Assembly (NCBI GenBank): GCA_007131945.1
Contig: SLPP01000155.1
Coordinates: 1 to 14,762 of the forward strand
Direction: 5' to 3'
DNA length: 14,762 nucleotides
From: Paracoccaceae bacterium
GTDB lineage: Bacteria > Pseudomonadota > Alphaproteobacteria > Rhodobacterales > Rhodobacteraceae
The position numbers were made by a program, and so were the translations under genes. Positions 6,890 through 13,320 of this stretch are shown here, piece by piece. The notes beneath the pieces are model-generated. The model was not told the origin of the DNA and searched no databases. It saw only the letters and a program-made list of their open reading frames with translations. Numbering within the stretch: the stretch's first letter is position 1; every line of letters begins with the position of its first letter.

Positions 6890-7599
6890 GTCAGTTCTCC
6901 GGTTCGGGTTTGCGTGGTTGAAGCGGCGGTCGGGCCCTGCGGCCGGCCCGCCCGTGCCCGGTCGGCGGCCGCGAAATGCGCCATCTGGTCGGCATGCGCC
7001 TTGATGAAGGCGGGCCGCGCGGTGGCGCGCGCGACATAGCCGCGGCAGGCGGGGTAGGCATCGAGCCCGCCGGCGAAACGCTCGACCACGCGCATGACGT
7101 CGGCCATGGCGATGTCGGCGACCGAGAACTCACTCGCCAGCCATTTGCGCTCGGCAAGCACCCGTTCCATGTGCCCGAGCCGCCCCTTCAGGAAGGCCTC
7201 GATCCGCTCGCGGCCCGGCATTCCTCCGCTGTCGCCCGAGAACCTGACGAGCGCGCAGGCCATGGCCGCAGGCTCGACCGAGTTGAGCGCCGCGAAAAGC
7301 CAGCTCGTGGCCTCGGCGCGGCGCCGCGGCTCAGTCGGCAACAGCATCTCGCTGTAGCCGCCCAGATGCAGCAGGATCGCGCCGCTCTCGAAGATCGAGA
7401 CCTCGCCATCGGTCAGCCAGGGCACCTGGCCGAAGGGCTGGTGGTCGAGATACGCCCCGCCTTCCTCGCGCCGCGGCACGGTCGCGACCCTGTAGGGCAG
7501 CGCCGCCTCCTCCAGCACCCAGCGGGCGCGCAGGTCGCGGACATGACCGCGCGGCGCCTCGGGCACCCAGGCGAAGGTCGTGAGTGTCAGTTCGGTCAT
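6886..7599 (-). CDS. Glutathione S-transferase family protein (GST 2)
   Basis: A 237-residue GST-fold protein. The thioredoxin-like domain (about 1-85) contains RARWVLEEAALPYRV, the cis-Pro loop QPFGQVP (Pro60) and FESGAILLHL (Glu71-Ser72, glutathione-binding position); the helical domain includes the N-capping block FSVADIAMADVM near 158-169, standard in GSTs. The C-terminus carries about 25 extra low-complexity residues (GRPQGPTAASTTQTRTGELT) not needed for the fold. GAGGTG ahead of the ATG supports the start. It lies 28 bases after the serine hydrolase gene and overlaps the next VOC gene by 4 bases, placing it in the same transcript. It looks paralogous to the GST at 3376-4038. A role in conjugating electrophiles is inferred from the family; the substrate is unknown. 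Confidence 0.92.
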   Translation of the reverse strand: MTELTLTTFAWVPEAPRGHVRDLRARWVLEEAALPYRVATVPRREEGGAYLDHQPFGQVPWLTDGEVSIFESGAILLHLGGYSEMLLPTEPRRRAEATSWLFAALNSVEPAAMACALVRFSGDSGGMPGRERIEAFLKGRLGHMERVLAERKWLASEFSVADIAMADVMRVVERFAGGLDAYPACRGYVARATARPAFIKAHADQMAHFAAADRARAGRPQGPTAASTTQTRTGELT

Positions 7600-7627
7600 T
7601 TGTTCACCTCGTTGCGGATCGTCTTCG

Positions 7628-8902
7628 TCAGGTCGCGCCGAACGCGGCGGCGAGGAAGGCCTCGGGCAGCGCGGTGTCGTCGGCTCCGCCCATCATCCGC
7701 TGGGTGAAGAGCGCCGCGACCGTTTCGCTGACCGGATCGCACCAGAAGGTCGTGCCGAACCCGCCCCACCAGCCGAACCGGCCCTGCGCTGCCGGATCGG
7801 TGCGCAGCGCGACGCCCAAGCCCCAGCCGTGGCTGTCCCAGAAATCCGGCGGGAACCACGGCGAGGCGGCCTTCTGCTCGGCCGTGATCTGGTCGGTGAG
7901 CATCTCGGCCAGCAGTTCGGCCGACAGAAGCCGCCGCCCGCCCGCCACGCCGCCGTCGAGCAGGAAGCGCCCGAAGGCGTGGAAATCGTCGACGGTCGAG
8001 ACCTGCCCGCCGCCACCCGCCTCGAAGACCGGCGGCTCGGCGAAGCTCGCGCCCGCCGCCGCGTTCCAGACCTCGAACGCGTCCGTGCCGGGATTGCGCC
8101 AGTAGGCGGTGGCAAGCCGGTCGGCCGGACCGAAGAAGCCGGTGTCCATCATGCCCAGCGGCACGAAGATCCGGTCGCGCTGGAAGGCGCCCAGCGGCCT
8201 CCCGCTGGCCCGCGCCACCAGGACACCCGCCACATCCAGCCCGATATGGTAAAGCCACCGCGCACCCGGCTGATGGACAAGCGGCAGGGAACCCAGCCGC
8301 GCCATGTATTCCTCGGCATCCGCGCCGAAGAGCCGCGGCCCCGGCGCCACGCCCAGTTCCAGCATCCGCGCTGCGATCGGGGTCGTTTCGGGATCGGCCA
8401 GCACGAAGCCAAGCCCCATGCGCATGGTCAGAAGATCCCGCAGGGTGATCGCGCGCTCGGCCGGGACTGTATCGTCGAGCGGTCCCTCCAGCCGGCGCAG
8501 CACGCGGCGGTCGGCAAGCTCCGGCAGCCAGGCATCGACCGGGTCGTCGAGGCCCATGACCCCGTCCTCGACCATCATCAGCGCCGAGACCGCAGTGACC
8601 GGCTTGCCGATCGAGGCGACGGCGAAGACCGTGTCGCGGGTCATCGGCGCGCCGCTTTCCAGGTCACGAAGGCCCGCGACATGCGTCCAAGCCTCGCCGC
8701 TACGCCCGATCAGCGCGACGAGCCCCGGCACCTCGCCCGTCGCCACCGCGCGGTCCAGTTGCCGGCGCAAATCGTCGAGCGAACCGGCCTCGGCCGGGAG
8801 CGGCAAGCCCAGCCCGCCGAGCAACAGGCCGGCGACGCCAAGCTGCAAGCCGTCGCGGCGCGAAATCGCGGCCGCCGGTTCGCGGATGTCGGATCGGCGC
8901 AT
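7628..8902 (-). CDS. Serine hydrolase, beta-lactamase/penicillin-binding-protein-like, Tat-exported
   Basis: A 424-residue serine hydrolase of the class C beta-lactamase/EstB-like family (Beta-lactamase Pfam group). The N-terminus carries a twin-arginine signal (ISRRDGLQLGVAGLLLGG, residues 13-30) ending PAEAG, so export in folded form is expected. The nucleophile motif is SIGK (Ser97, Lys100); Tyr218 in YHI is at the YxN position, with Ile where beta-lactamases have Asn; the third motif appears as GWWGGFGTTFW (377-387). The altered second and third motifs argue for an esterase or peptidase rather than a true beta-lactamase. AGGGAGGAGAGG precedes the ATG. It is first in the seven-gene run and divergent from the MarR gene; the palindrome at 8949-8968 lies 47 bp upstream of its start. 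Confidence 0.92.
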   Translation of the reverse strand: MRRSDIREPAAAISRRDGLQLGVAGLLLGGLGLPLPAEAGSLDDLRRQLDRAVATGEVPGLVALIGRSGEAWTHVAGLRDLESGAPMTRDTVFAVASIGKPVTAVSALMMVEDGVMGLDDPVDAWLPELADRRVLRRLEGPLDDTVPAERAITLRDLLTMRMGLGFVLADPETTPIAARMLELGVAPGPRLFGADAEEYMARLGSLPLVHQPGARWLYHIGLDVAGVLVARASGRPLGAFQRDRIFVPLGMMDTGFFGPADRLATAYWRNPGTDAFEVWNAAAGASFAEPPVFEAGGGGQVSTVDDFHAFGRFLLDGGVAGGRRLLSAELLAEMLTDQITAEQKAASPWFPPDFWDSHGWGLGVALRTDPAAQGRFGWWGGFGTTFWCDPVSETVAALFTQRMMGGADDTALPEAFLAAAFGAT

Positions 8903-8948
8903 CCTCTCCTCCCTTGGGGAATCGCCTTGACTTCGTCCCTAGCAGAAA

Positions 8949-8968
8949 TAACTTGCATATACAAGTTA
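8949..8968. promoter_or_regulatory. MarR-type operator palindrome
   Basis: TAACTTGCATATACAAGTTA is a 20-bp palindrome with seven perfect base pairs in each arm and a single mismatched pair in the centre. It lies in the 172-bp gap between the divergent serine hydrolase and MarR genes and is a local A/T-rich island in GC-rich DNA. Size and symmetry fit a MarR dimer site. On the minus strand TTGTAT within it could serve as a -35 box (17 bases to TAGGGA), so binding could block transcription of the hydrolase operon. Binding is inferred. Confidence 0.6.
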
Positions 8969-9054
8969 ATCCGTGCGCGGGTGCCCGGCGACGGCAGGTC
9001 CCTGCCGACCGAAGCGCGGTCTCCCGGCAGTTTCCCGCTTTCCGCCGAGAATGA

Positions 9055-9067
9055 TTGCAACTACAAG
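9055..9067. promoter_or_regulatory. Second, degenerate copy of the MarR site
   Basis: TTGCAACTACAAG matches 11 of 13 bases of the core TTGCATATACAAG at 8954-8966. It ends 7 bases before the MarR start codon, where occupancy would interfere with transcription or ribosome access of the regulator gene itself. This suggests autoregulation, but a short match like this could be chance. Confidence 0.4.
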
Positions 9068-9074
9068 AAGCGCC

Positions 9075-9554
9075 ATGGACCATCTCGACGCCGCCCGCAT
9101 CATGGCCGCCGACTGCCTGTGCTACCGCGCCCGGCGCGCGGCGCGGGCGATCACCCGCGCCTACGATACCGCGCTGCGCCCGATCGGGCTGCAGGCCACG
9201 CAGGTGACGCTCTTGAACGCCATCGCGCTTGGTCCCGAGAGCACGCGGTCAATGGGGCAACTCGCCGAGATCATGGCGCTCGAGATCTCGACCCTGACCC
9301 GCAATCTGCGTCCGTTGGAACGCGCCGGGGTCATTGCCATCTCCCGCAGTGCCACCGACCGCAGGGTGCGCCTCGTGCGCCTGACCGAGACGGGCAAGAC
9401 GCGCCTCGCCGCCGCGCTGCCGCATTGGCGCCGCGCCCATGCCGAGATCACCGCTACCCTCGGGGACGAACCCGCCCGCGACCTCCGCATTGCCCTCGAC
9501 CACGCGACCCAAACGATGAAGGCGGCTGAGCGGAGCCCGTGCTCCGGCACGTGA
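9075..9554 (+). CDS. MarR family transcriptional regulator
   Basis: A 159-residue winged-helix regulator. Helix 1 holds CLCYRARRAARAITRAYDTAL, with Cys14 and Cys16 close together as in many alphaproteobacterial relatives; the HTH runs about residues 58-86 (SMGQLAEIMALEISTLTRNL), and the wing carries the characteristic Asp95-Arg96-Arg97 followed by VRLVRLTETG. The final helices form the dimer interface. ATG 9075 is preceded by AAGAAG and starts the family-typical N-terminus; the frame extends upstream but is not conserved in style. Divergent from the serine hydrolase operon, it most likely represses that operon and itself through the palindromes at 8949-8968 and 9055-9067. The signal is unknown; a thiol-reactive or phenolic compound would suit both the cysteines and the GST/VOC genes, but that is inference. 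Confidence 0.92.
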   Translation: MDHLDAARIMAADCLCYRARRAARAITRAYDTALRPIGLQATQVTLLNAIALGPESTRSMGQLAEIMALEISTLTRNLRPLERAGVIAISRSATDRRVRLVRLTETGKTRLAAALPHWRRAHAEITATLGDEPARDLRIALDHATQTMKAAERSPCSGT

Positions 9555-9611
9555 TCCCGGCGTCCGCAGCGAGCGGCGCGGGACCTTCGGCCACCACCCC
9601 CGACCGCATCC

Positions 9612-9634
9612 GGAAACCGTGCGAAAAGGTTTCC
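9612..9634. terminator. Hairpin between convergent genes, possible terminator
   Basis: GGAAACC and GGTTTCC form a perfect 7-bp stem with a 9-base loop, 58 bp after the MarR stop and about 115 bp beyond the end of the convergent VOC gene. No clear T-run follows on either strand, so it is not a textbook intrinsic terminator. A third GGTTTCC lies at 9655-9661. Confidence 0.3.
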
Positions 9635-9686
9635 AACAGGTTACGATCCGAAGTGGTTTCCTTTAGTTTCAATCTCTTGCGGGACC

Positions 9687-9701
9687 TGTGCAACTTGCAC
9701 A
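9687..9701. promoter_or_regulatory. Palindrome in a gap with no gene start
   Basis: TGTGCAACTTGCACA has perfect 7-base arms around one central base. Such a compact palindrome resembles a regulator-binding site, yet it sits between the 3' ends of two convergent genes. It shares the TTGCA core with the MarR sites. It may be left over from a lost gene or be a transcript-end structure. Confidence 0.3.
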
Positions 9702-9750
9702 CCTTTCGCAATGCCGCCCCGGGGCCACTCGACGTCGCGCTCCACCCGCC

Positions 9751-10107
9751 TCAGTCGGGGCTATCATCCGCCTTCGGCCAGTAGGTCCCGAAGCACCAGA
9801 CATTGCCCTCCGGGTCGCGGCAAATGAACTCCCGGCTGCCGTAGGACCGCTCGGTCGGCGGCTCGTCGATCTGCACACCCGAGGCCTCGACGCGCCTGAA
9901 CAGCCCGTCCAGGTCTTCGACCGCCACATAGGTCGCGCGCCCACCCTGATCCTGGCCCTCCGACTCGCCGACGATGCGGCCAAATTCGTCCGCGACGACC
10001 TGGCCGAGCATCACCATCGACGAGCCGAAGGAAAGCTCGGCATGCGCGATCCGGTCGCCATCGGTGTGTCGGGCGCGCTCGGCAAGCCGACGGTGAGGTC
10101 GCGGCAT
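9751..10107 (-). pseudogene. VOC family protein missing its N-terminal part
   Basis: From GDRIAHAELSFGSSMVMLGQ onward this is a typical VOC domain: strand HAELSFG, the block ATYVAVEDLDGLFRRVEASG, then SREFICRDPEGNVWCFGTYW, ending KADDSPD. Family members normally carry about 35-40 residues before the HAEL strand, forming the first beta-alpha unit (a pattern like RYRDAxAAIDWL). Here those are replaced by Arg-rich sequence with no such pattern. I start at ATG 10107 (118 residues), 19 bases after the antiporter stop; an ATG at 10164 in the same frame would overlap the antiporter gene. Neither has a ribosome site. The gene was probably truncated when its 5' side was replaced by the antiporter region. 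If translated, it would lack part of the metal or substrate site. Confidence 0.65.
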
Positions 10108-10126
10108 CGCATACGCAGCGTTAGGA

Positions 10127-12655
10127 TTAAGCCGTCGGTGAGCCATCTGTGCTTGGCGGATCAATATTCAGACTTTCAATCGAAAGGCCTCTCTTCTCCG
10201 CACTCTCTTTGACCGCAAGGCGAATCGCTTCACTTCTCTCCAGTAGGCGGCGGAAGCGGGGCTCGTCCAGAACAAGCAGCGTCGTATGGCTAATTGCTGT
10301 GATCTGGGTGCGGCGAATCTGGCGGCTCAGCAGTGCCAATTGTCCGAACATCTCGCCGCGGCCCAGCTTGCTCTTCTGACCTGCTGTCTCGACCTCGACG
10401 GCCCCCGAAGCGATGAAACAAACCTCGCGGGGCACGTCGCCCTTTCGCATCAGCACGTCGCCGGGCTGTAGGTAGCGGGCCTTCAGCGCCTTGGCGAGCC
10501 GGGACCGGGCGGCATCGTCCATGTCAGCAAAGAGCGGGAACTGGCGCACAAGTTCGGTTTTCTGCACCGCAAGATCGAGTGCCGGGCGCGCTTCGGCGCG
10601 CTTGCGTTTCTCGGCCAGTTCCCGCTTGAGCGTGGTCAGGAGTTCCCGGCCAATCAACCCGTCCTGATATAGGATGTCGTATTCCCGCTCCTCGAGCCGG
10701 AGCGAGGTGCGACGGATGAAGCGGCGCTCGATCTCTTCGGCATAGCCGGGATACTGAAGGCGCAGCCCGTCCAGCGCCGATTGCGTTTGGCCCTCGCGAC
10801 GCTTCAGCAGTTCGTGCAGCAGATCGGCAACCCGGCGGCCGTGGATTCGGCGGATCTTGCCGTCGATATAGCCGTGCAGGTCGCGCAGGGTCAGGCGCTG
10901 TTGCAGTAGGATCTCGAAACGATCGGCGGTCATGCGGGCCAACAGCCCGGACAGACCAAGCCTGTTATGCATGAAGATCGCGAAGCTGTACCAGCGACCA
11001 CGCGCAAGGCTGAGGCGCCCCGCCGTGCGGTACTCGTCTCGTCCCCCGGCCCGCGTGCGCTCGATCAGTCGGTCGGCGTCCGACAGCATCTGTTCGGCCA
11101 GTCGCGCCGAGATCTGCTGTTCGCGGAACGCTTCGAGGATCATGTCGCGCTCGCGCCCGGCGAGCGCGACCAGGCCAAGTGTGATGCGGTCGCGATCAGC
11201 GATTTCGTCGACGCCTTCGGCCTTCGCCATGGCGCTGTCCAGCCGCTCGGCAAAGCGCTTTGCCTCGGAGCGAACTATCTCTCGCGTCAACTCATGGCGT
11301 TGCGCGGTGCTCGCCACCTCCTCGCGCACGTTCTCGAGCGCGACGGCGATCACCTGGTTCGACAGCGCACGGTCCAGCCGCGACAGCTTGTCGAGTCCCA
11401 GAAACGCGATGATCCAGCGCAGAGTCGTCCCCTGCACGAGGAGCGTGTAGAGCGTGAAGCCCGTGGCAAGGATGCCGACCTCGCGCTTGATGTCCATCGG
11501 CACGCGCAGGTTCTCGGTCACGGCAAGGGCGAGGGCCAGCGTGACAGCCCCGCGCAATCCGCCCCAGAGGATGGCGACGCGGTAAGGGCGATCCACGCGA
11601 GGCGACAGTCGTGCCGCCGTCAGCAGCGGCAGGACGACGTACAGCATGAACAGCCGCGCTGCCGTGGCCGCCACGATTACCACGCCGATCAGCGCAAGGT
11701 CGCGCAACTGGACGTCCCCGAGCAAGCGCGGCACGAGGAAGGCGGCAAGCAGGAAGATCAGCGCCCCCGCCCAATGTGCGAGCACATCCCAGACCTCGCG
11801 CAGATAAGACCAGCTGGAGGGCGCAAGGCGGCCGGGGCCAAGGTAGTTCAGCGTCATCCCGGCCATGACCACCGCGATTACACCCGAGACGCCCAGCACC
11901 TGATCCGCGACCAGATAAGTGACATAAGGCAGTGCCACGCTGAGCGAGACCTGCGCCAATGGATAGCGGCTCATCAGCGCGAACAGTGCAACGCAGATCC
12001 GCGCGAAGAGCCAGCCGATGCCGATGCCGCCGAAGACCAACAGCGGAAATCCCACCAACGCATCGCGCAGCGTGGGGTTGGGCACACCCATCATGACGAA
12101 TGTCAGGAAGAAACCGAACAGCGCGATCGCAGCGGCGTCGTTCAGCAGGCTCTCGCCCTCGACGATCCGGGTCAGGCGCTGGGGGGCGGCGATGTTGCGA
12201 AAGATGCTGACCACCGCCGAAGGATCGGTCGTGGCGACGATCGCGCCCAGCATAAGGCAGGCCATCAGCGGCAGCGTGGTGAAGGGGGTTAGCGCATACC
12301 CGATGGCGAAGGTTGCCACCACTACCGCCAGCACCGCCATGACGAGGATCGGCACCCAGTCATCGGCCATCCGGCGCAGGTTCAGCCCCAGCGAGACCTG
12401 GAACAGCAGCGTCGGCAGGAGCACGTAGAGGAAGACGCTGGCGCGGATGTTGATCTCGAACATCTCGATGGCCAGCGGCAGGCCGAGGATGTCACGGCCA
12501 TGATCGACCAGGAAGACGGCGCCGAGGCCGATCAGCGTGCCGATGATGGCGAGCACCACCGTGTAGGGAAGCCGGGTTCGGTCGGCCAGAGGCTCGCTCA
12601 GGGAGATGACGATGAACAGCGCGGCAACGATGCCGACGAGCGAGATGACACCCAT
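10127..12655 (-). CDS. CPA1/NhaP-type cation/proton antiporter with C-terminal cyclic-nucleotide-binding-like domain
   Basis: An 842-residue inner-membrane protein predicted to exchange Na+ or K+ for protons. Residues 1-420 hold about 12 membrane helices and the CPA1 motifs ATTDPSAV (141-148), GESLLNDA with the Asn172-Asp173 pair of the ion site, and GGLRGAVTLALAL (365-377). A long helical cytoplasmic linker follows (about 430-700). The last 137 residues form a cyclic-nucleotide-binding-type beta barrel (from FPLFADMDD, residue 706, with YLQPGDVLMRKGD and FIASGAVEV), so the layout is that of SOS1-like exchangers. In the phosphate-binding cassette GEMFGQLALLSRQIRRT, Gln772 replaces the usual Glu, so cAMP/cGMP binding may be weak or absent. 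The ribosome site is poor (GGTCC). The gene is flanked by a truncated glycosyltransferase upstream and a truncated VOC gene downstream. Confidence 0.93.
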   Translation of the reverse strand: MGVISLVGIVAALFIVISLSEPLADRTRLPYTVVLAIIGTLIGLGAVFLVDHGRDILGLPLAIEMFEINIRASVFLYVLLPTLLFQVSLGLNLRRMADDWVPILVMAVLAVVVATFAIGYALTPFTTLPLMACLMLGAIVATTDPSAVVSIFRNIAAPQRLTRIVEGESLLNDAAAIALFGFFLTFVMMGVPNPTLRDALVGFPLLVFGGIGIGWLFARICVALFALMSRYPLAQVSLSVALPYVTYLVADQVLGVSGVIAVVMAGMTLNYLGPGRLAPSSWSYLREVWDVLAHWAGALIFLLAAFLVPRLLGDVQLRDLALIGVVIVAATAARLFMLYVVLPLLTAARLSPRVDRPYRVAILWGGLRGAVTLALALAVTENLRVPMDIKREVGILATGFTLYTLLVQGTTLRWIIAFLGLDKLSRLDRALSNQVIAVALENVREEVASTAQRHELTREIVRSEAKRFAERLDSAMAKAEGVDEIADRDRITLGLVALAGRERDMILEAFREQQISARLAEQMLSDADRLIERTRAGGRDEYRTAGRLSLARGRWYSFAIFMHNRLGLSGLLARMTADRFEILLQQRLTLRDLHGYIDGKIRRIHGRRVADLLHELLKRREGQTQSALDGLRLQYPGYAEEIERRFIRRTSLRLEEREYDILYQDGLIGRELLTTLKRELAEKRKRAEARPALDLAVQKTELVRQFPLFADMDDAARSRLAKALKARYLQPGDVLMRKGDVPREVCFIASGAVEVETAGQKSKLGRGEMFGQLALLSRQIRRTQITAISHTTLLVLDEPRFRRLLERSEAIRLAVKESAEKRGLSIESLNIDPPSTDGSPTA

Positions 12656-12667
12656 GACAGGACCATT

Positions 12668-12683
12668 GACCGCATGCGCGGTC
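12668..12683. promoter_or_regulatory. Inverted repeat just upstream of the antiporter start
   Basis: GACCGC and GCGGTC pair perfectly across a 4-base ATGC spacer, 12 bases before the antiporter start codon. It could be a protein site or, in the mRNA, a hairpin near a weak ribosome site. No T-run follows it. Confidence 0.3.
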
Positions 12684-12786
12684 TCGAAGGATACAAGGGG
12701 GAACCCCGCCCCGAATGCGTTTTTTTCGCGTGCAGGTCAATCCTTGCATGTGTGATTTCTGCCTTCCAATGCCTTGATCTGGCGCA

Positions 12787-13086
12787 TCAATCCGACGGCT
12801 TCCTCGACATCGTGCGCAGGGTGACAAAGTTCCCCGGGCCGATCACCTCCATCGTGCGGCCCTGTGACCGCAGCACCCGGGCAATGTTCTCGTAGCTTCG
12901 CACGACCCCATTGACTTGCGGCGCCCAAGCGTCGCTGATAACGAGGATCTTGTGGGGCAGGAAGTCGGCAAGATCCTCGCTGCTGGCCGGCTCGTGGCAG
13001 ATCGGATGGGCGGTGGCGGGTGTCGCCCCGCGCGGGCGAAAAAGAGAACGAGGCGGCTGACCTTGCTCCCCGGTGATTGCCGACAT
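12787..13086 (-). pseudogene. N-terminal fragment of a GT4-type glycosyltransferase
   Basis: This frame of 99 codons contains, from residue 45, HKILVISDAWAPQVNGVVRS followed by YENIARVLRSQGRTMEVIGP. That is the first Rossmann unit of GT4-family sugar transferases (the PQVNGV loop is the sugar-acceptor/nucleotide region of MgtA/SqdX-like enzymes). Full-length relatives have about 340-400 residues; here the match ends at about residue 86 (VIGPGNF) and a stop follows 13 codons later, so about three quarters of the enzyme is gone. The first 43 residues are not typical of the family. ATG 13086 has GAGAGG upstream. Beyond the break, another minus-strand frame (about 12740-12811) reads DVEEAVGLMRQIKALEG, which looks protein-like but which I cannot assign. 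The fragment is unlikely to be an active enzyme. Confidence 0.65.
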
Positions 13087-13223
13087 GGCACTGCCTCTCA
13101 CTAACCCCGGCGCGATGAGCGGACCTGGGCCGCGGTCGCACGAGTGCCATGCCGGAACTCCGTGACAACTTTGTGTCGCCCGTCGCCCGCGACACGGGAC
13201 TGCGGTTTCGCGGCAACAGCGGC

Positions 13224-13244
13224 TCGGCCAGCCGCTCTGGCCGA
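13224..13244. repeat. Strong inverted repeat (8-bp stem)
   Basis: TCGGCCAG and CTGGCCGA form a perfect 8-bp GC-rich stem with a 5-base loop, 19 bp upstream of the -35 box of the aminotransferase promoter. There is no T-run on either strand. It could insulate the promoter from upstream transcription or bind a regulator. Confidence 0.4.
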
Positions 13245-13262
13245 CGGAACGCCCTCGGTAGA

Positions 13263-13291
13263 TTGGACACGCGTGTCGCCTGATGTATCCT
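13263..13291 (+). promoter_or_regulatory. Promoter of the class IV aminotransferase with embedded palindrome
   Basis: TTGGAC (13263-13268) and TATCCT (13286-13291) are separated by exactly 17 bases, a good sigma70-type match, putting the start of transcription near 13298 and giving a short leader with GGGAG before ATG 13321. A perfect 12-bp palindrome, GACACGCGTGTC (13266-13277), overlaps the -35 box and could be a repressor site. Confidence 0.5.
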
Positions 13292-13320
13292 GCCGCAGGA
13301 AACGCAGGGAGAAGAGCGGC

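Noticed and set aside
7580..9529. 649-codon open frame on the plus strand
   Set aside because: Antisense to the serine hydrolase for most of its length, then out of frame with the MarR gene; composition is that of a shadow.
10967..12292. 441-codon plus-strand frame
   Set aside because: Antisense to the antiporter gene, whose motifs and membrane segments are unmistakable.
12712..12740. Possible antiporter promoter TTGACC-N17-CATTCG on the minus strand
   Set aside because: The -35 is good but the -10 matches only about half of the consensus; not strong enough to list.
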